A DNA stretch of 33,765 nt from RGIG8748 sp045646525 (GTDB lineage: Bacteria > Bacillota > Clostridia > UMGS1810): the NCBI GenBank assembly GCA_045646525.1, contig JAZRKX010000048.1:1-33765 (forward strand). The letters run 5' to 3'. Below, piece by piece: positions 31,089-33,765 of the stretch. The notes beneath the pieces were generated by a model that was not told where the DNA came from, searched no databases, and saw only the letters and a list, made by a program, of their open reading frames with translations. The translations under genes were made by a program, and so were the position numbers. The first letter of the stretch is position 1. Every line of letters starts with the position of its first letter.

Positions 31089-32225
31089 TCACACATTGAA
31101 AAGCTCTGCGAGAGCTTCTTCATTTATCTTGGAGCCGATTACGCATATTCTGCCGGTAACGGCGGGGGTGCCTGTGCGTACATCGGGCTCGGCGGGTACA
31201 TAGTCAAAGTGTATGAATTCACCCTCGGCCGATGCTACCACACCTTTTGCACGGAGAATTATGCCGTATTTTTCTTCGTTTGATAGTGCATCCAGAGCAT
31301 TTTGTATCTGCTGCTTTGTGAATTTTTTGCCTGTTTCCCTGCCCCAGCTTGTGAACACCTCGTCGGCATGGTGATGATGCTCACGGCAACCGCAGTCATG
31401 GTCGTGGTGATGATGCTCATGGCAACCGCAGTCATGGTCGTGGTGATGATGCTCGTGGCAACCGCAATCATGGTCGTGGTGGTGCTCGTGGCAACCGCAG
31501 TCATGGTCGTGGTGATGGTGCTCATGGCAATCACAATCATGGTCGTGGTGGTGATGTTCATGACAATCGCAATCGTGGTCATGATGATGCTCATGGCAAT
31601 GCTCAAGCTCTTTTATATCCTCATCTATGGTATGCATATCTTCCATTTCGGCAAGGAGGGTCTTTCCGTCTATGATATCCCAGGGAGTAGTTACTATCAC
31701 ACACTTTTTGTTGTGCTCTCTTAAGAGGGATATACATTCTTCCATTTTATCTTCCTTTGCCTTGTCTGTATGGCTAAGGATTATGATGCCCGCATTTTCT
31801 ATCTGGTCGCCGAAGAACTCGCCAAAGTTCTTAAGGTACATTTTGCACTTGTTTACATCGGCAACCGTAGCATATACATTAAGCTTTGCATCGTGGATAC
31901 CAACATTTTCCACAGCACGGATTACATCGCTGAGCTTGCCCACGCCCGATGGCTCTATGAGTATTCTGTCGGGTGCGTACTCGGCTATGACTTTCTTAAG
32001 TGCCTCTCCGAAGTCTCCTACAAGAGAACAGCATATGCATCCCGAGTTCATCTCGGTTACATTTATGCCCGCATCCTGCATAAAGGCGCCGTCTATACCT
32101 ATTTCGCCGAATTCGTTTTCTATAAGCACAAGCTTTTCGCCTGCGTATGCCTCGGAAATGAGTTTTTTGATAAGTGTTGTTTTTCCTGCCCCGAGAAAGC
32201 CCGAGAAGATGTCGATTTTTGTCAT
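31089..32225 (-). CDS. CobW/ZNG1-family metallochaperone GTPase with His/Cys-rich insert
   Basis: G3E GTPases of the COG0523 group deliver metal, often zinc, to client enzymes. The 378-residue protein has Walker A GFLGAGKTT (9-17), the metal-binding GCICCS (62-67), ILIEPSGVG (89-96), a base-recognition motif SHTDK (151-155), and a C-terminal CobW_C domain (about 290-378). Residues 209-286 are about seven repeats of a 12-13-residue unit of the form HEHHHHDHDCGC, a very large metal-binding tract. The ATG at 32225 follows GGAGGT. It leads an operon with a second CobW-type gene and metF. The repeat number may vary between strains. I found no convincing Zur box. Confidence 0.9.
   Translation of the reverse strand: MTKIDIFSGFLGAGKTTLIKKLISEAYAGEKLVLIENEFGEIGIDGAFMQDAGINVTEMNSGCICCSLVGDFGEALKKVIAEYAPDRILIEPSGVGKLSDVIRAVENVGIHDAKLNVYATVADVNKCKMYLKNFGEFFGDQIENAGIIILSHTDKAKEDKMEECISLLREHNKKCVIVTTPWDIIDGKTLLAEMEDMHTIDEDIKELEHCHEHHHDHDCDCHEHHHHDHDCDCHEHHHHDHDCGCHEHHHDHDCGCHEHHHHDHDCGCHEHHHHDHDCGCREHHHHADEVFTSWGRETGKKFTKQQIQNALDALSNEEKYGIILRAKGVVASAEGEFIHFDYVPAEPDVRTGTPAVTGRICVIGSKINEEALAELFNV
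31368..31601. repeat. In-frame tandem repeat encoding the His/Cys tract
   Basis: The DNA is a run of about six to seven 36-39-base units, read on the plus strand as variants of CATGGTCGTGGTGATGATGC followed by TCATGGCAACCGCAGT. Units differ by single bases and by one His codon more or less, as expected from slippage. Long frames on both strands here are by-products of the repeat. Confidence 0.9.
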
Positions 32226-32313
32226 AATAGTTACCTCCGTACATAATATGTTTGACTTTTATATTTCTTTTTGATAAGAATAATTCTACAAAGGATTAAT
32301 TTCATGATACGCT

Positions 32314-32535
32314 TCATCGAAGGATATCCAATCGTTGCTTGGTGCGTATTTCAAGAACATCTACCCTAAATCTGCGCCAAAAACGGAGCCGCGCTGACTC
32401 GCTCACCCAGAGCTCGGCATCGCTAAAATTACCGAACCGCAGCGGAAATTGATTTTCGGTAATTTTTCTCCGTTTTTTGCTTGATTTAAGGCATCTGTTT
32501 TATCTTGAAATACGCAAGACGCAACTTATTGGATA
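32314..32535. repeat. Long imperfect palindrome (MITE-like)
   Basis: Arms of about 70 bases pair with several mismatches and small gaps: CATCGAAGGATATCCAAT at 32314-32331 against CATCGGAGGTTATCCAAT read from the right end (32535-32518), then GCGTATTTCAAGA and AAATC blocks. The centre adds hairpins AAATTACCGAA/TTCGGTAATTT and AAAACGGAG/CTCCGTTTT. No coding capacity. The long nested palindrome is typical of non-autonomous repeat elements in gut Clostridia; I see no clear target duplication. Confidence 0.7.
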
Positions 32536-32587
32536 ACCTCCGATGTGCGCTCCGCAACATACGATATCCCGTAGCACATGCTTTATA

Positions 32588-32609
32588 AATTTTGGGGATT
32601 CCCAAAATT
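32588..32609. repeat. Perfect hairpin just before the small RNA promoter
   Basis: AATTTTGGG (32588-32596), a GATT loop, and CCCAAAATT (32601-32609), one base before the -35 box of small RNA copy 3. It could be an operator or the end of an upstream transcript. Confidence 0.6.
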
Positions 32610-32610
32610 C

Positions 32611-32639
32611 TTGACTCTTTAAAATATATGTGTTACAAT
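32611..32639 (+). promoter_or_regulatory. Promoter of small RNA copy 3
   Basis: TTGACT (32611-32616), 17-base spacer, TACAAT (32634-32639). The block TTTAAAATATATGTGTTA is shared exactly with the promoter of copy 1. The predicted start (about 32645) is the first base of the long stem. Confidence 0.88.
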
Positions 32640-32644
32640 GCTTT

Positions 32645-32806
32645 TGCGACATAAACTAAATAATATCTATTACAATGTATGTGTTTTATTTTGGTAAAAA
32701 TGCATGCTCAATTCGCATACTATTGTAATGGATTGTGAAGTTTGTGTCGCAACAAAAAGAGCTGTGCGTTTTTCATGCGTCGGCATTCTTGTCGGCGCAT
32801 TTTTTA
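32645..32806 (+). ncRNA. Structured small RNA, family copy 3
   Basis: About 162 nt. The outer stem TTGCGACATAAACT (32644-32657) pairs with AGTTTGTGTCGCAA (32739-32752) with one wobble. The inner stem ATTACAATGTATGTG (32669-32683) pairs with CGCATACTATTGTAAT (32714-32729) with one bulge and wobbles. The linker CAACAAAAAGAGCTGTGCGTT and more Us leads to terminator hairpin ATGCGTCGGC/GTCGGCGCAT (32775-32800) and a U run. The arms differ almost wholly from copies 1 and 2 in sequence but keep the same pairing plan, length and linker. Confidence 0.78.
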
Positions 32807-32844
32807 ATATTGTCAGCTACGGCTCTGTGTCGCGAAACAATTCG

Positions 32845-32876
32845 GTTAAAAGTCTGCCGTAAGGCAGGCTTTTAAC
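32845..32876. terminator. Terminator-like hairpin
   Basis: GTTAAAAGTCTGCC (32845-32858) pairs with GGCAGGCTTTTAAC (32863-32876) across a GTAA loop with one wobble. The flanking T-run is weak. It separates small RNA copy 3 from the toxin-antitoxin operon. Confidence 0.65.
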
Positions 32877-32950
32877 TATTTTAGCACAAAAATTTATATA
32901 TGTCTACTTTAAAAATGTCGAAATCATATATTGTTTTTTGGATTTGGTTG

Positions 32951-32979
32951 TTGTATTTTACTTAAAATTATGGTACAAT
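32951..32979 (+). promoter_or_regulatory. Promoter of the type II toxin-antitoxin operon
   Basis: TTGTAT (32951-32956), 17-base spacer, TACAAT (32974-32979). Flanking GTTGTTGTA and TTACAAC (32947-32955, 32982-32988) form an imperfect inverted repeat that could be the antitoxin's operator. Confidence 0.7.
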
Positions 32980-33010
32980 AATTACAACAGATTAAAAAGG
33001 AGGCTTTTAT

Positions 33011-33256
33011 ATGCCAAATATCAGACCTGTTTCAGATTTAAGGAATTACGCAGAAGTATTAAAAGAAATTGCTTTCGATGAGCCTGTATTTCTTACAAAG
33101 AACGGAAGAGGACGCTATGCCATTGTAGATATGGATGAATACGAAAAAACAAGAGCAATTATCAAGCTTATGGGAAAACTTTCCGATGGTGAAAAATCTG
33201 CAAAAGAAAACGGCTGGTTATCTAATGATGATGTGAGAAATGCTTTGGGGGTATAG
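33011..33256 (+). CDS. Phd/YefM-family antitoxin
   Basis: The 81-residue protein begins MPNIRPVSDLRNYAEVLKEI, the DNA-binding start of Phd/YefM antitoxins, followed by EPVFLTKNGRGRYAIVDMDEYEK and a C-terminal helix (about 45-80) that would wrap the toxin. It should neutralise the adjacent toxin and repress the operon. The ATG at 33011 follows AAAGGAGG. The toxin gene starts three bases after its stop. Confidence 0.9.
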   Translation: MPNIRPVSDLRNYAEVLKEIAFDEPVFLTKNGRGRYAIVDMDEYEKTRAIIKLMGKLSDGEKSAKENGWLSNDDVRNALGV

Positions 33257-33259
33257 CCG

Positions 33260-33583
33260 ATGAAAATACGAGTTACTCCCGAGGCACTCAATGATTTGAA
33301 AGAAATTAAATCATATATTGAAAAAGATTTATCAAATCCCATAGCGGCTAATAATACCATTAAGCGAATAATCGAGGATTACAGCCTTTTAGAAATCACT
33401 CCGCATATGGGGCCGTCATTATCGACGAAAGTACCTTTTAATACGGATTACCGTTTTATTGTAAGCGGGAATTATCTTGTATTCTATAAGACTGATGATG
33501 AATATGTTTCAATCTATCGTATATTATACGGTCGCAGGGATTACCTTAAAATTATTTTTGATGATATTGAATTGAACGATTAA
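33260..33583 (+). CDS. RelE/ParE-family toxin
   Basis: The 107-residue protein has the RelE/ParE fold pattern: KIRVTPEALNDLKEIKSYI helix pair, RFIVSGNYLVFYKTDDEYVSIYRILYGRRDYLKIIF strands. Basic and aromatic residues (R69, Y78, R87, R91/R92, by counting) lie where RelE-type ribosome-dependent RNases keep active-site residues, but ParE-like gyrase inhibition cannot be excluded. It overlaps nothing and is followed by a perfect terminator. Confidence 0.88.
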   Translation: MKIRVTPEALNDLKEIKSYIEKDLSNPIAANNTIKRIIEDYSLLEITPHMGPSLSTKVPFNTDYRFIVSGNYLVFYKTDDEYVSIYRILYGRRDYLKIIFDDIELND

Positions 33584-33588
33584 AGAAT

Positions 33589-33623
33589 AAAACGCAATCC
33601 TTTGTCTTAAAGGATTGCGTTTT
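33589..33623 (+). terminator. Terminator of the toxin-antitoxin operon
   Basis: Perfect 15-base arms AAAACGCAATCCTTT (33589-33603) and AAAGGATTGCGTTTT (33609-33623). The 3' T-run is cut short at four Ts by the intron insertion point a few bases later. Confidence 0.9.
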
Positions 33624-33628
33624 AGCTA

Positions 33629-33765
33629 GTGCGCTCGGCATGCGTAATAACTTGGCGGTGAAAGTCCGCTACAGGCTTGGCAGTAGGAACTGTTAGCCAA
33701 AGACAAGGGCGTCCGTCGTGAGGCGGAGTCTGAAGGAAGTCGGAGGCAAAACCTCGGTCTGACGA
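33629..33765 (+). mobile_element. Group II intron, 5' part (runs off the window)
   Basis: The sequence from GTGCG at 33629 has the typical bacterial group II intron 5' end: GUGCG, then domain I elements such as GGCGGTGAAAGTCCGCTACAG, GGCAGTAGGAACTGTTAGCC, and a GAAGGAAGTCGGAGGCAAAACC stretch. These are familiar from intron/LtrA-type reverse transcriptase loci. The reverse transcriptase should lie to the right of the window. Insertion five bases after a terminator stem is the habit of group IIC introns, but I cannot class it from this fragment. Confidence 0.85.

Noticed and set aside
31368..31601. Possible CRISPR array
   Set aside because: Units are contiguous with no unique spacers and lie inside a clearly coding frame.
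31302..31724. Long frames on both strands over the His-repeat region
   Set aside because: They are by-products of the in-frame tandem repeat in the CobW gene; their Met/Val/Thr-only composition is not protein-like.
32262..32300. Zur/Fur box upstream of the CobW operon
   Set aside because: TGATAAGAATAATTCTA only loosely fits the 7-1-7 pattern and is not symmetrical; no good promoter could be aligned with it.

Overview
The window looks like chromosome from a low-to-mid GC anaerobic member of the Firmicutes (Clostridia-like). Supporting signs are consensus sigma-A promoters with 17-bp spacers, strong GGAGG ribosome binding sites, intrinsic terminators after most units, a PerR/rubrerythrin peroxide-defence pair, a YitT protein, a DUF896 protein and an FHA-FtsW pair. 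I cannot name the genus from sequence alone.

Layout. 1-1245: aroF behind terminator-like hairpins. 1277-1475: a minus-strand structured small RNA. 1497-9916: uvrB-uvrA-FHA-ftsW run, then an AMP-forming acyl-CoA ligase whose promoter overlaps a perfect palindrome. 9924-10941: a gene-poor stretch with a MITE-like repeat, a probable type I toxin-antitoxin locus (22-residue hydrophobic peptide plus convergent antisense RNA), a short hairpin RNA and a second structured small RNA. 10968-14043: a two-TM protein of unknown function, putP, and a YitT-family gene. 14085-14334: a structured repeat between 19-bp direct repeats. 14338-18445 (minus): ppa, pheT, pheS. 18461-22532 (minus): a tightly overlapping operon of a Wzy/O-antigen-ligase-like protein, a GT4 glycosyltransferase, two DUF4330 proteins and DUF896. 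22632-23762: perR and a reverse rubrerythrin, both promoters carrying the same PerR-box-like sequence.

23706-27469 is a compact integrative element in the 3' end of the rubrerythrin gene. It carries a tyrosine integrase and a two-gene cassette: an AAA/ABC-type ATPase and a TOPRIM-like protein. This organisation resembles anti-phage systems such as PARIS, RloAB and AbiL. A second, differently coded copy of the last 15 rubrerythrin codons at the right end marks the junction. Host DNA then resumes with a PepSY-like lipoprotein, an SPFH/band-7 protein, tRNA-Met (minus), and a minus-strand operon of two CobW-type GTPases (one with a large His/Cys metal-binding insert, one fused to a DUF1980/TIGR03943-like domain) followed by metF. 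The right end has a long palindromic repeat, a third structured small RNA, a Phd/YefM-RelE/ParE toxin-antitoxin pair, and the 5' end of a group II intron just after that operon's terminator.

The most novel signals are (i) three paralogous ~160-nt RNAs (1277-1441 minus, 10778-10941 plus, 32645-32806 plus) sharing promoter type, a long 5' hairpin, a similar linker and a terminator, and (ii) the small integrative element with its ATPase/TOPRIM pair and replaced gene end.
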